Positions 8,002-16,289 of a stretch of DNA of 64,000 nt are shown one piece after another (position 1 is the first letter of the stretch; every line of letters begins with the position of its first letter). Source of the stretch: Flavobacteriaceae bacterium (GTDB lineage Bacteria; Bacteroidota; Bacteroidia; Flavobacteriales; Flavobacteriaceae); NCBI GenBank assembly GCA_022425945.1, contig JAKMEK010000038.1:1-64000 (forward strand), in the 5' to 3' direction. Both the position numbers and the translations under genes were made by a program. The notes beneath the pieces were generated by a model. That model was given only the letters and a program-made list of their open reading frames with translations. It had not been told where the DNA came from and ran no database searches.

Positions 8002-8925
8002 TTAAACAAAAACATTTACATTCAGCTGCTCTTCAATAAAGGTCTCAATTTTATCATATACGTTTATTCCTTGCTCAACGAGAGATTTGTCGATATGCTT
8101 TACTTGAGGGCCAAAGATGGACAATTGATTTTCTGTACTTTCAATGAGTTCTTTGTGAAAATGTTTAACGTAGGCATTTATTTCATCTTTGTTGGGTTCA
8201 ACGGTAACATAAGTTACAAAGTGGAGGAAAGGACTGTAGCTCAAAAGTGTTTTTAGGCTCACTGTTGGTATGGATTGTCCCAATAGTATTGTTTTGTAGC
8301 CTTTGCTCAAGATGAAATAATTGATAAAAAGAATACTTAATTCGTGAATTTCATTGTCGGGTAAATACAAGACAAAGGTAGATGCATTGATCTTGGGCAT
8401 AGAATCCCGCTGCATAATTTCTGTCTGGATGTGTATTTTTTGTTTAATCAGATTCGTGATGAAATGCTCATGTGAAGGGGAGATGGCAGCTGTCTGCCAC
8501 AAAATGCCCAATCCGCTCATGAGGGGGACGAAAATGTTTAGGTAAATGAAGTTAAATTCATTTTTGGCCAATAACTCATCATAAGTTGCGTCAAACATAG
8601 TAATGTCGAAGTTGACCATTGATAACTTAAAGGCATTGATGGAAACTTGTTCTGAATTTGATTCTAAAGCAATTTCACGGACCAAAAAAGGGATTTCCTT
8701 TTCTGATAGATTAGCAATCTTGGAAATTTTAATTCCATGATTGTACAGTAATGTGATGTTGAGTAGTTTTCGTAAGCTGTCGAGAGAGTACCTACGGATG
8801 TTAGTATCCGTTCTTTCGGGTTCCAAAAGGTTATACCTTTTTTCCCAAATCCTAATGGTGTGCGCTTTAATTCCTGAGATGTTCTCAAGGTTTTTGATAC
8901 TAAAGCTGTTCTTTATCCTCTTCAT
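8002..8925 (-). CDS. CarH/LitR-like MerR regulator with B12-binding light-sensor domain
   Basis: The 307-residue protein has a MerR-type winged helix-turn-helix at about 8-75 (SIKNLENISGIKAHTIRIWEKRY) and a cobalamin-binding cap and fold at about 95-305. It carries W143-x9-E153-H154, the adenosylcobalamin light-sensing signature of CarH. H194 in E192-x-H194-E-L-S197 matches the lower axial ligand motif ExHxxG, with serine replacing glycine. In known CarH proteins the dark tetramer represses carotenoid genes and light breaks the cobalt-carbon bond. Its position directly upstream of crtB and crtZ fits that role. Confidence 0.85.
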   Translation of the reverse strand: MKRIKNSFSIKNLENISGIKAHTIRIWEKRYNLLEPERTDTNIRRYSLDSLRKLLNITLLYNHGIKISKIANLSEKEIPFLVREIALESNSEQVSINAFKLSMVNFDITMFDATYDELLAKNEFNFIYLNIFVPLMSGLGILWQTAAISPSHEHFITNLIKQKIHIQTEIMQRDSMPKINASTFVLYLPDNEIHELSILFINYFILSKGYKTILLGQSIPTVSLKTLLSYSPFLHFVTYVTVEPNKDEINAYVKHFHKELIESTENQLSIFGPQVKHIDKSLVEQGINVYDKIETFIEEQLNVNVFV

Positions 8926-8954
8926 ATGTCTACATCTATTTAAGAAAGCTTAAA

Positions 8955-8962
8955 CAAAAGTA
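8955..8962 (-). promoter_or_regulatory. -7 promoter element of carH-like gene
   Basis: On the minus strand TACTTTTG matches TAnnTTTG, about 30 bases before the start codon. No clear TTTG partner is seen at the usual distance. Confidence 0.4.
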
Positions 8963-8987
8963 CAAAAAAAATAATGAATATGTTTAG

Positions 8988-9073
8988 TGCGCACGAGAAG
9001 ACTCGAACTTCCACGGGATTTAACTCCCACTAGGCCCTCAACCTAGCGCGTCTACCAATTCCGCCACGTGCGC
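8988..9073 (-). tRNA. tRNA-Leu (anticodon GAG)
   Basis: This 86-base cloverleaf has acceptor stem GCGCACG/CGTGCGC, a D-arm with TGGTAGACGCG, and anticodon stem CTAGG/CCTAG with loop TTGAGGG giving GAG. It also has the long variable arm of class II tRNAs and a GTTCGAGTC T-arm. The 3' CCA is not encoded. Confidence 0.95.
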
Positions 9074-9084
9074 AGAGGGAGTAG

Positions 9085-9157
9085 TGACTTGGCTGGGGCT
9101 CGAACCCAGGACCCTCTCCTTAAAAGGGAGATGCTCTACCAACTGAGCTACCAAGTC
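9085..9157 (-). tRNA. tRNA-Lys (anticodon UUU)
   Basis: This 73-base cloverleaf has acceptor stem GACTTGG/CCAAGTC, D-arm AGCTCAGTTGGTAGAGC, and anticodon stem TCTCC/GGAGA with loop CTTTTAA giving UUU. The T-arm is GGGTTCGAGCCC. CCA is not encoded. It lies 11 bases upstream of tRNA-Leu and is likely cotranscribed with it. Confidence 0.95.
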
Positions 9158-9216
9158 ATTACTTTTTGAGGCTGCAAATATACGTGCAAAAATTAATTAT
9201 TCACTATCATATTGTC

Positions 9217-9224
9217 TAAATTTG
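9217..9224 (+). promoter_or_regulatory. -7 promoter element of aroK
   Basis: TAAATTTG matches TAnnTTTG and lies 25 bases before the GTG start chosen for shikimate kinase. Confidence 0.45.
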
Positions 9225-9249
9225 TAGTCACTTATTAAAACTTTTGTTT

Positions 9250-9771
9250 GTGCATTCAATTTTTCTTTTGGGCTACATGGGGTGTGGAAAATCTACCTTA
9301 GGTAAAAAACTATCGCAACAACTTGATCTACCCTTTTTTGACTTGGATGAATTCATTGAAGAGCAAGAGGGGTGCTCGGTTGCAGATCTGTTTTCTGCAA
9401 AAGGTGAAATTTATTTCAGAAAGGTTGAACGAAAGGCGTTGGATCATTTTATTGAGAATGATCGACCTTCTATCGTAGCATTGGGGGGAGGAACTCCCTG
9501 TTATTTTAACAACATGGAAAGCCTCTTGTCTTCTGCGCATAAAACACTCTATTTCAAGGCGAATATCCCTACATTATCATCAAGATTAGAGGTGGAAAAA
9601 GAGACCCGTCCAATGATTAGCCATTTGAAAACAATGGATCAATTAAATGAATTTATTGGAAAACATTTATTTGAAAGAGCTCCCTTTTATCAGCAGGCAG
9701 AAATAATTGTGACAGTCGATGGAAAGTTAGTCGAGGAGATTGTTCAGGAAGCAGTCAAAGTCTTAGCTTAG
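9250..9771 (+). CDS. aroK: Shikimate kinase
   Basis: This enzyme phosphorylates shikimate in aromatic amino-acid synthesis. The Walker A loop GYMGCGKST, the DLDEFIE substrate motif, FRKVER and ALGGGTPC are all present. No ATG precedes the conserved start. I prefer GTG 9250, which gives the family-typical short lead into FLLGYMG and 173 residues; TTG 9244 is the alternative. The 3' end overlaps the convergent phosphoribosyltransferase gene by 9 bases. Confidence 0.93.
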   Translation: MHSIFLLGYMGCGKSTLGKKLSQQLDLPFFDLDEFIEEQEGCSVADLFSAKGEIYFRKVERKALDHFIENDRPSIVALGGGTPCYFNNMESLLSSAHKTLYFKANIPTLSSRLEVEKETRPMISHLKTMDQLNEFIGKHLFERAPFYQQAEIIVTVDGKLVEEIVQEAVKVLA

Positions 9772-10263
9772 ATAGACACCAACTTCTCCACTAAAGAGAA
9801 CTTCGATATGTTCGTTTAGCGAAGTAGAAAGCGAAAGCCCTTTAAAGTCAGCTTTGATGGGATATTTTTTATGGTTTCGATTAACCAAAACAGCCGTGTT
9901 CAGTTGGGCTAATGGTACGTCCAAAAGGTATTTTACTGCATACATTAGTGTGCTCCCAGTATTGAGAACATCATCTACAACCACGACCGATTGATTACTT
10001 AATTCACTCAAATCATGGGAAGAGCTAATTGCCGATAGCGGATTTTTTTTATCAACCTTTAATTGAATCAAATGCACGGTTAAATTCGAAATATCTTCTA
10101 AATATGCCTTTATTTTTTTTGCATAAATTACCCCGTTATGTGCAATCCCTGCAAGATAGATACTATCCCGGTCAAGGTTGTTTTCATAGATTTGATAGGC
10201 AATTCTAAGCGTACAGTTTTCTATTTTGCTTGCATCAAAAATTAACCCGTTTGTTTTTGGCAT
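9763..10263 (-). CDS. Phosphoribosyltransferase, PyrR/HPRT-like
   Basis: The protein is 166 residues from ATG 10263; the in-frame upstream extension to 10305 is not needed. It carries a type I phosphoribosyltransferase fold with the PRPP-binding loop VVVVDDVLNTGSTL and the early substrate loop LAGIAHNGVIYA. The base specificity cannot be told from sequence; PyrR-like or hypoxanthine/uracil transferases are possible. The nearby -7 element at 10284-10291 supports the downstream start. It is convergent with aroK. Confidence 0.8.
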   Translation of the reverse strand: MPKTNGLIFDASKIENCTLRIAYQIYENNLDRDSIYLAGIAHNGVIYAKKIKAYLEDISNLTVHLIQLKVDKKNPLSAISSSHDLSELSNQSVVVVDDVLNTGSTLMYAVKYLLDVPLAQLNTAVLVNRNHKKYPIKADFKGLSLSTSLNEHIEVLFSGEVGVYLS

Positions 10264-10283
10264 GATGATGGATATGATTATGG

Positions 10284-10291
10284 CAAAGGTA
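10284..10291 (-). promoter_or_regulatory. -7 promoter element of phosphoribosyltransferase gene
   Basis: TACCTTTG on the minus strand matches TAnnTTTG, 20 bases before ATG 10263. It lies inside the longer reading frame that starts at 10305, which argues for the shorter protein. Confidence 0.45.
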
Positions 10292-10350
10292 GAAAGAATT
10301 GTCATTACTCAGTGTAATTTGGTAAATTTACCCTTTAAACTCCTCAAACC

Positions 10351-10797
10351 ATGAAAAAAACATTTTTCAGCTTACTACTATCAGTTTCAGCAATTGCAGT
10401 TGGCCAAAAACTGAATCTCACTAAAAACCAAGTAGCAGTTTCGGGCTATGACTTGGTAACTTACTTCAACAATGAGGCCCCGCTAAAAGGAAGTGAAAGC
10501 CACGCGCTCACATTGAATGATGCAACTTTTTATTTTGTTTCAGAACAAAACAAACGTACGTTTAAAGCAGCTCCTGAAAAGTATTTACCCAAATATGGTG
10601 GCTGGTGTGCCTATGCAATGGCGAAAGGAAAGAATGTTAGTGTTAATCCAGAGGCTTTTTTAATTGACGAAGGAAAGCTGTATCTATTCTACAAAGCAAA
10701 TTGGACGAATACTCGGTTGAAGTGGCTCGATGATGTTGCGGTTTTAAAACCTAAAGCGGATGAGTATTGGGACAAAAAAGAAGCTGAAAATAAATGA
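10351..10797 (+). CDS. Secreted YHS-domain protein
   Basis: The 148-residue protein has a signal peptide (about 1-18, ending AVGQ) and a YHS-like domain: VAVSGYDLVTYFNNEAPLKG, then YFVSEQNKRTFKAAPEKYLPKYGGWCAYAMA. YHS domains occur with metal-handling and redox proteins; the exact role is unknown. The single cysteine in GGWCAYAM is conserved in this exported subgroup as I recall it. Its stop overlaps the next start (ATGA), coupling it to an ATP-grasp protein. Confidence 0.75.
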   Translation: MKKTFFSLLLSVSAIAVGQKLNLTKNQVAVSGYDLVTYFNNEAPLKGSESHALTLNDATFYFVSEQNKRTFKAAPEKYLPKYGGWCAYAMAKGKNVSVNPEAFLIDEGKLYLFYKANWTNTRLKWLDDVAVLKPKADEYWDKKEAENK

Positions 10798-11807
10798 TTC
10801 GCCTAGAACGAATATTGAAATACGAATTTTGGCCATTTTGGCTCTTTTATGTGCCCTGTTATGTCAATTGGGCTCGTTTGGCCATTTTTGCACGCTACAC
10901 AACTTATTTTACAGCAACTAACCCGATCATGAACAACAGTGGGGCTTTAAATGTGTCGAAGTTTGACTATTTGTCTAAACTGCCAAAAAAATGGATTCCA
11001 ACTACTGTAAAAATTGATGCCTCGATTGATCTAAATAACTTGGAAGCTATTTTGAAGGAAAATGGACTTGATTTTCCGGTAATCGTTAAACCTGACCGTG
11101 GGGAAAGAGGAAAGGGAGTGCAACTCGTTTCTTCTCTCTTGAACTTAAAGGAAATTTTATCTTGTACTCACTATTCCGATCTCTTGCTTCAGGCCTATTG
11201 TAGCTTTCCCAATGAAGCTGGATTACTCTATTATCGCTTCCCAAATGCGTCCAAAGGAATAATAAGTTCAATTACCACCAAAGAGTTTTGTAGTGTTATT
11301 GGAGATGGAAAATCTTCTTGGGGAAAGCTGATTGAACAAAACATTCGAGTTACACATCGGATCAAGCTGCTCAAGGTACGTCATGCAGATTGTTGGGAAC
11401 ATTTATCAGTAGTGGGAGAACAGAAACTGATAGAACCCATTGGGAGCCATAATTTAGGCACTAAGTTTTTGAGCGGTCAACACCTTAATTCTCCAGAATT
11501 AGTCGCTTGTTTAGATCACTGGGCAGATCAATTACCTGGCTTCTATTACGGACGTTTTGATATCAAATATGTTTCATGGGAGGCGCTTATTGAAGGTCGT
11601 GATTTTAAAATAATGGAGATCAATGGTGTAAATGCAGAACCAACACATATTTATGATCCTGGCCACAACATCAAAGAAGCTTACAGGGATATTTTTTATC
11701 ATATGAAAGTTATTCATCAAATTAGTCAACAAAACAGATCTTTGGGAATAGTTCCTAAACGTCTCAAACTCTTTCTAGCCGAATTAATACACACAGCAAC
11801 CCATTAA
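10794..11807 (+). CDS. ATP-grasp domain protein
   Basis: The 337-residue protein begins with an aromatic, possibly membrane-associated segment (about 8-35, FWPFWLFYVPCYVNWARLAI). An ATP-grasp fold follows, marked by PVIVKPDRGERGKGVQLV (ATP lysine) and the metal-binding end KIMEINGVNAEPTH. ATP-grasp enzymes join a carboxylate to an amine or thiol, or phosphorylate a carboxylate; the substrate here is unknown. It overlaps the upstream YHS gene by 4 bases and is followed 14 bases later by a DinB-like gene, so the three probably form an operon. Confidence 0.7.
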   Translation: MIRLERILKYEFWPFWLFYVPCYVNWARLAIFARYTTYFTATNPIMNNSGALNVSKFDYLSKLPKKWIPTTVKIDASIDLNNLEAILKENGLDFPVIVKPDRGERGKGVQLVSSLLNLKEILSCTHYSDLLLQAYCSFPNEAGLLYYRFPNASKGIISSITTKEFCSVIGDGKSSWGKLIEQNIRVTHRIKLLKVRHADCWEHLSVVGEQKLIEPIGSHNLGTKFLSGQHLNSPELVACLDHWADQLPGFYYGRFDIKYVSWEALIEGRDFKIMEINGVNAEPTHIYDPGHNIKEAYRDIFYHMKVIHQISQQNRSLGIVPKRLKLFLAELIHTATH

Positions 11808-11821
11808 TAACCCTTACCAAT

Positions 11822-12304
11822 ATGACCCTTCATTTAACGCTTTGGCAGCACATGATCGATTTATGTGAATCACTCAACCAAGACCAGTACTCCTTCAAGA
11901 GTGAATTGCTTAACGGCGCTTCAATAGGAGAACATTTAAGGCATTCTTATGAGTTTTATGTGTGTTTGTTGAAAAGAGAAAATCCAACGATCATTAACTA
12001 CGATGAACGCAAAAGAGATGCAAGAATTGAAACCGATTTAGCGTATGCTGTTGAACAAATGCAATCTTTAAAAACACATCTAAAGCCAATAAAAAATGAT
12101 GTACCCCTAAAGCTTTCTTCCAAAGAAGCGAATGCTCAAATGGTTTCAACTTCACTTGAAAGGGAATTGGTGTATTGTTTGGACCATGCGATACATCATC
12201 AGGCACTCATAAAAATTGGACTGAAAGAGTTGAATCTCTACCACTTGGTCAATGAAAATTTTGGCGTTGCCTATTCGACCATTCGTTTTCGAATGCGTAA
12301 TTGA
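11822..12304 (+). CDS. DinB-like four-helix protein
   Basis: The 160-residue helical protein has the DinB/YfiT pattern of metal-binding histidines: one in GEHLRHSYEF near residue 38-41 and a pair in DHAIHHQALI near residue 123-129. Members are often thiol-dependent transferases or hydrolases. Its stop codon abuts the last base of the convergent S4-domain gene with no gap. Confidence 0.7.
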   Translation: MTLHLTLWQHMIDLCESLNQDQYSFKSELLNGASIGEHLRHSYEFYVCLLKRENPTIINYDERKRDARIETDLAYAVEQMQSLKTHLKPIKNDVPLKLSSKEANAQMVSTSLERELVYCLDHAIHHQALIKIGLKELNLYHLVNENFGVAYSTIRFRMRN

Positions 12305-12688
12305 TTATTCTTCCGAGCTGGGCTCTTCATCAATATACCCATCTAAGCTACGACGATCTTTTTTGGTGGGCCTTCCTTCACCTTTTTCGCGGTAATAGTC
12401 TTGAGAAAGTTGTTGAAGATCTTTACGCTCAAAGGCTTCTCTTGGGGTAGTGTCCATGCGGTAAATATCGACCAATTTTGCGCCAAGTCTAGATTTGGGG
12501 ATATCCATCACCATGCATTGGTAATTGATTTGATCTTTCCGAATCTCAATTTTATCTTGAGGTAAAACTTCTCGCGATGGTTTTACCACCTGCCCATTAA
12601 TTTTTATTTGCCCTTTTTTGCATGCATTACTGGCGATATTTCTCGATTTGAAATAGCGTACACACCAGAGATATTGGTCGATTCTCAT
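12305..12688 (-). CDS. RNA-binding S4 domain protein, Hsp15 type
   Basis: The 127-residue protein has an N-terminal S4 RNA-binding domain (MRIDQYLWCVRYFKSRNIASNACKKG at residues 1-26, given here as MRIDQYLWCVRYFKS plus a basic helix). It has the GQIKINGQVVKPSREV loop and a basic C-terminal tail. Hsp15 binds stalled 50S subunits carrying nascent chains. The length and layout match the Hsp15 (HslR) family. Confidence 0.85.
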   Translation of the reverse strand: MRIDQYLWCVRYFKSRNIASNACKKGQIKINGQVVKPSREVLPQDKIEIRKDQINYQCMVMDIPKSRLGAKLVDIYRMDTTPREAFERKDLQQLSQDYYREKGEGRPTKKDRRSLDGYIDEEPSSEE

Positions 12689-12757
12689 CTTTAAAATTGC
12701 GTTAAAGTTCTACGCTAAAGTAAAGTAAAATTGTATCTTGCACAGCAAATTTTTAGC

Positions 12758-13660
12758 ATGAAAATCAAATCTATTTCATCCCTTTTTCTATTACTCGTTT
12801 TTGTGCTTGCTTTCAACGCATGTAAATCGAATGATGACGATGAAGAGGTAGAATTAAGAGAATACGCAGATCAAGAACTTACCGATGAGCAATTGCTTCG
12901 AGAGTTTTTACAGACACACACCTACAATTATGAAGATTTTCCTCCAGCTGATGGAGAAGACATAAGCATTATCATTGACACCCTAGCCGATGATGCTGCA
13001 AATAAGATACCGCTTATCGATTTGGTCGAGTCTATCGAAGTTCCATTAACTACTGCAGAAGAGGTAGTTGTAAACCATACTCTTTATCATTTAGTCGCTC
13101 GCCAAGGTGTTCGGGTTGAAAGCAAACCGTCGATTGTAGACTCAGTTTACCTTAGCTATTCGGGTAAGTTGTTGGATGGTACGCAATTCGATCAAAGTAC
13201 TTTACCGATTTGGTTCGATACTACTGCTGTAGTGACCGGTTTCCGTTATGGATTGCAACATTTTGCACCTGGGAACTTTGTTCAGACCGAAAATGGTACG
13301 GTAGACTTTATGGATTATGGACAGGGCCTTATTTTCATGCCCTCTGGTTTGGCATATTTTGGTTCGGCACAGGGACAAATTCCTGCTTACGCTCCATTGA
13401 TTTTTGAAGTATCCGTGTTTACCACTAATCAAACGGACCATGATGGTGATGGTATTTTGTCAATAAACGAAGACCCTGACGGTGATGGTAATCCCTATAA
13501 CGATGATACCGACGGAGATGGTATTCCTAATTTCTTCGATGCAGATGATGATGGTGATCAGATTTTAACTGCGAACGAATATGATGAGGATGAGGACGGT
13601 CAAGTTGACGACGAAGACAATGATGGTACTCCAGATTATCTAGACAACGATAACGCTTAG
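12758..13660 (+). CDS. FKBP-like lipoprotein with calcium-binding repeats
   Basis: ATG 12758 opens a 300-residue lipoprotein (lipobox AFNAC). After an acidic linker comes an FKBP-type isomerase fold at about residues 105-222 (VYLSYSGKLLDGTQFDQST, then FMPSGLAYFG and PLIFEVSVF). The last 70 residues are thrombospondin type 3-like calcium repeats (DHDGDGI, DPDGDG, DTDGDGIPNFFDADDDGD, DEDNDGTPD). FKBP lipoproteins in gliding Flavobacteriia assist folding of surface and secretion machinery; the calcium tail is unusual. The upstream in-frame TTG 12731 is unlikely as a start. Confidence 0.8.
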   Translation: MKIKSISSLFLLLVFVLAFNACKSNDDDEEVELREYADQELTDEQLLREFLQTHTYNYEDFPPADGEDISIIIDTLADDAANKIPLIDLVESIEVPLTTAEEVVVNHTLYHLVARQGVRVESKPSIVDSVYLSYSGKLLDGTQFDQSTLPIWFDTTAVVTGFRYGLQHFAPGNFVQTENGTVDFMDYGQGLIFMPSGLAYFGSAQGQIPAYAPLIFEVSVFTTNQTDHDGDGILSINEDPDGDGNPYNDDTDGDGIPNFFDADDDGDQILTANEYDEDEDGQVDDEDNDGTPDYLDNDNA

Positions 13661-13667
13661 GAAAGGT

Positions 13668-14282
13668 TTAGTTAGCGTTTGACTTTGCCTTTAGCTCATA
13701 AGACGCGCTTAACATCCATTGCTTAGCGCGTGCATCTACTTTTCCTCGAATATCTGCCCCATTGTTGCCAATAATGTCTATTTCATTGTCGGTAAATCCG
13801 CGTTCAAAACGAATCCCTAAACCGAAACGACCAAGTTGTAAGCGTGTACCCAGCTGAAGTCCAACCGTGAAATTTTCGCTCACCTCTCCAAGGTCAATAG
13901 CTGTTGCTTTTTCAGATAAAATATATTGAAAAGATGGGCCAGCAAATACACTCAATGGTCCCAAAATCTTGTAACCTAAAAGAACAGGGGCTTCAATTTT
14001 GTTTAGGGCAATTGAGCTATTATCGCTAAAATCACTTCTACTTTGGCTGAATTGTAGTTCGGGACGAAGGTAAAAAAGTAATAAATCAATTTTGCTGTAC
14101 ACACCAACATGAAAAGCTGTTTTCGCATCTGCTTCTAAGCTAGCTAGACTAACATCAGTGGGCTTTAAATCGCCGAATGAATCATAATTCACACCTCCTT
14201 TTACCCCAAATTCAAATTGGGCAAAAAGAGGTGTAATCAATAGAGATAAGAATAAGCTCAGGTATAAATTTCGGGTAAACAT
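13668..14282 (-). CDS. Outer-membrane beta-barrel protein, PorT-like
   Basis: The 204-residue protein has a signal peptide (about 1-21, ending LFAQ) followed by FEFGVKGGVNYDSFG, the usual opening of small eight-stranded beta-barrels in Bacteroidota. LRPELQFSQ, then APVLLGYKIL with LSVFAGPSFQYILS, and FGLGIRFERG also fit. The function is not known. It sits 7 bases downstream of the transketolase pair and may be cotranscribed with it. Confidence 0.7.
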   Translation of the reverse strand: MFTRNLYLSLFLSLLITPLFAQFEFGVKGGVNYDSFGDLKPTDVSLASLEADAKTAFHVGVYSKIDLLLFYLRPELQFSQSRSDFSDNSSIALNKIEAPVLLGYKILGPLSVFAGPSFQYILSEKATAIDLGEVSENFTVGLQLGTRLQLGRFGLGIRFERGFTDNEIDIIGNNGADIRGKVDARAKQWMLSASYELKAKSNAN

Positions 14283-14289
14283 GCTTTAA

Positions 14290-15243
14290 TTATTTTCGTT
14301 CAATTACTTTTTTACTCGCTTTGACAATGGCAGCTGCATTTAAACCGTATTTTTCTAACAATTGTGCAGGAGTACCCGATTCACCAAAGGTGTCTTGGGT
14401 AGCAATAAATTCCTGTGGAGTTGGCTTATTTTCCGATAAGACACGCGCAACACTCTCGCCTAAACCACCAAGATAATTGTGTTCTTCTGCGGTAACGATC
14501 GCTCCCGTCTTTCCGACAGATTTAATGATGATGTCCTTGTCTAGAGGTTTGATGGTGTGAATGTTAATGACTTCTGCTGAAATGCCTGCTGCATGCAATG
14601 TTTTTGCCGCCTCAAGTGCTTCCCAAACCAAATGACCAGTCGCGACAATCGTTACATCTGTCCCTTCTTGTAAGAGGATACCTTTTCCAATTTCAAAGTT
14701 CTGATCTGCAGGGGTAAAGTTAGCCACCTTTGGACGACCAAAACGAAGGTACACAGGACCTTCATAATCTGCAATTGCAATGGTCGCAGCTTTGGTTTGA
14801 TTATAGTCACATGGATTAATAACCACCATTCCTGGAAGCATTTTCATTAAACCGATGTCTTCTAGAATTTGGTGGGTGGCACCGTCCTCTCCAAGGGTTA
14901 CACCAGCATGGGAAGCACAGATTTTCACGTTTTTATCGGAGTAAGCGATGGATTGACGAATTTGGTCGTATACTCTACCGGTTGAGAAGTTGGCAAAAGT
15001 TCCTGTAAAAGGAATTTTCCCTCCAATAGTTAAACCAGCGGCAATTCCCATCATATTGGCTTCTGCGATTCCGATTTGAAAAAAGCGTTCTGGATTTTCT
15101 TCAATGAATTGATCCATCTTAAGGGAACCAATAAGGTCAGCACAAAGTGCGACAACATTTGGATTGGTTCTACCGAGTTCTGTTAGACCTGCTCCAAATC
15201 CTGAACGGGTGTCTTGTGAACCTTGATTACTATATTCTTTCAT
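14290..15243 (-). CDS. Transketolase, C-terminal subunit
   Basis: The 317-residue subunit holds the pyrimidine-binding and C-terminal domains of transketolase: RSGFGAGLTELGRTNPNVV, the catalytic-glutamate region around GIAEANMMGIAAGL, and HNYLGGLGESVARVL. With the upstream gene it transfers two-carbon units in the pentose phosphate pathway. The split into two genes is common in Bacteroidota. The gap to the partner gene is 18 bases. Confidence 0.92.
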   Translation of the reverse strand: MKEYSNQGSQDTRSGFGAGLTELGRTNPNVVALCADLIGSLKMDQFIEENPERFFQIGIAEANMMGIAAGLTIGGKIPFTGTFANFSTGRVYDQIRQSIAYSDKNVKICASHAGVTLGEDGATHQILEDIGLMKMLPGMVVINPCDYNQTKAATIAIADYEGPVYLRFGRPKVANFTPADQNFEIGKGILLQEGTDVTIVATGHLVWEALEAAKTLHAAGISAEVINIHTIKPLDKDIIIKSVGKTGAIVTAEEHNYLGGLGESVARVLSENKPTPQEFIATQDTFGESGTPAQLLEKYGLNAAAIVKASKKVIERK

Positions 15244-15261
15244 TTGTATTGCGTTATTCGA

Positions 15262-16107
15262 TTAATAATCCCCAAGGGTTTCAGGGTTCTGCGCCAAGGC
15301 ACTGGCCAATTGTTCGTCATTGGGTGCTTTTCCGTGCCAAGCATGGGTGTGCATCATAAAGTCAACACCATTCCCCATTTCTGTTTTTAGAAGAATACAG
15401 ATTGGCTTTCCTTTTCCGGTCATGCTTTTTGCATTGTTTAGCGCGCTAACGATTGCTTCCAAGTCATTTCCTTTTTCAACAGTAATAACGTCCCATCCAA
15501 AGGCTAAAAACTTACCTTCAATACTTCCCATGGGTAAGACTTCGTCGGTTGATCCGTCAATTTGTTTCCCATTGAGGTCTACAGTTGCAATAAGGTTATC
15601 AACTTTTTTAGCTGCCGCATACATTAAGGCTTCCCAATTTTGTCCTTCTTGTAATTCGCCGTCTCCCATTAGGGTATAGACCAATTTTGCGTCTTTATTG
15701 AGTTTTTTGGCTTGGGCAGCACCGATAGCTACCGACAAGCCTTGACCTAGAGAACCAGAGGCAATGCGCACTCCCGGTAATCCTTCGTGTGTGGTTGGGT
15801 GACCTTGCAAACGCGAGTCTATCAGACGAAAGCTGTTTAATTCATCTACGGGGAAATACCCTCTACGAGCCAAAACGCTGTAAAAAACAGGCGAGATATG
15901 TCCGTTGGACAAGAAGAAAAGATCTTCGTTTTTCCCATCCATATCAAAACCTTCGTTTAAATCGAGGATTTCATTGTATAGGCTTACAAAAAATTCAGCG
16001 CATCCAAGTGACCCACCTGGGTGACCCGAATTTACTTTGTGAACCATGCGAAGAATGTCTCTCCTTACTTGAGTGACGATATCTTGCATTGAGTGTGTTG
16101 ATGACAT
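15262..16107 (-). CDS. Transketolase, N-terminal subunit
   Basis: The 281-residue subunit holds the thiamine diphosphate-binding domain: HKVNSGHPGGSLGCAEF, LSNGHISPVFYS, the GDGELQEGQNWEALMYA diphosphate/magnesium motif ending in DLNGKQIDG, and HAWHGKAPND. It pairs with the downstream C-terminal subunit. A -7 element lies 18 bases before its start codon. Confidence 0.93.
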   Translation of the reverse strand: MSSTHSMQDIVTQVRRDILRMVHKVNSGHPGGSLGCAEFFVSLYNEILDLNEGFDMDGKNEDLFFLSNGHISPVFYSVLARRGYFPVDELNSFRLIDSRLQGHPTTHEGLPGVRIASGSLGQGLSVAIGAAQAKKLNKDAKLVYTLMGDGELQEGQNWEALMYAAAKKVDNLIATVDLNGKQIDGSTDEVLPMGSIEGKFLAFGWDVITVEKGNDLEAIVSALNNAKSMTGKGKPICILLKTEMGNGVDFMMHTHAWHGKAPNDEQLASALAQNPETLGDY

Positions 16108-16125
16108 ATGATTTATTTTATGCTA

Positions 16126-16133
16126 CAAAATTA
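16126..16133 (-). promoter_or_regulatory. -7 promoter element of transketolase operon
   Basis: TAATTTTG on the minus strand matches TAnnTTTG, 18 bases before the N-terminal subunit start. No clear -33 partner is seen. Confidence 0.4.
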
Positions 16134-16242
16134 AAATTTCATCCTTGTTCTAGCACATTTTTAGGGGAAACTTATTAAACATTACCAACATTTTTTTAGC
16201 CTTCCTAAAGTAGGATTTATGTTGATTTCTTCTGCTTCAAGT

Positions 16243-16272
16243 TTTGCAGTAGGGTGGACTTCCGTATCTTTA
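16243..16272 (+). promoter_or_regulatory. Possible promoter of tgt
   Basis: TTTG at 16243-16246 and TATCTTTA at 16265-16272 are separated by 18 bases; the -7 element has one mismatch. Transcription would begin downstream of GTG 16254, which supports ATG 16290 as the start of tgt. Confidence 0.4.
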
Positions 16273-16289
16273 ACCACTTAAATGTTTTG

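Noticed and set aside
8988-9157. tRNA pair as an integration site
   Set aside because: Both tRNAs are complete, no partial tRNA copy is seen nearby, and the genes on both sides are core genes.
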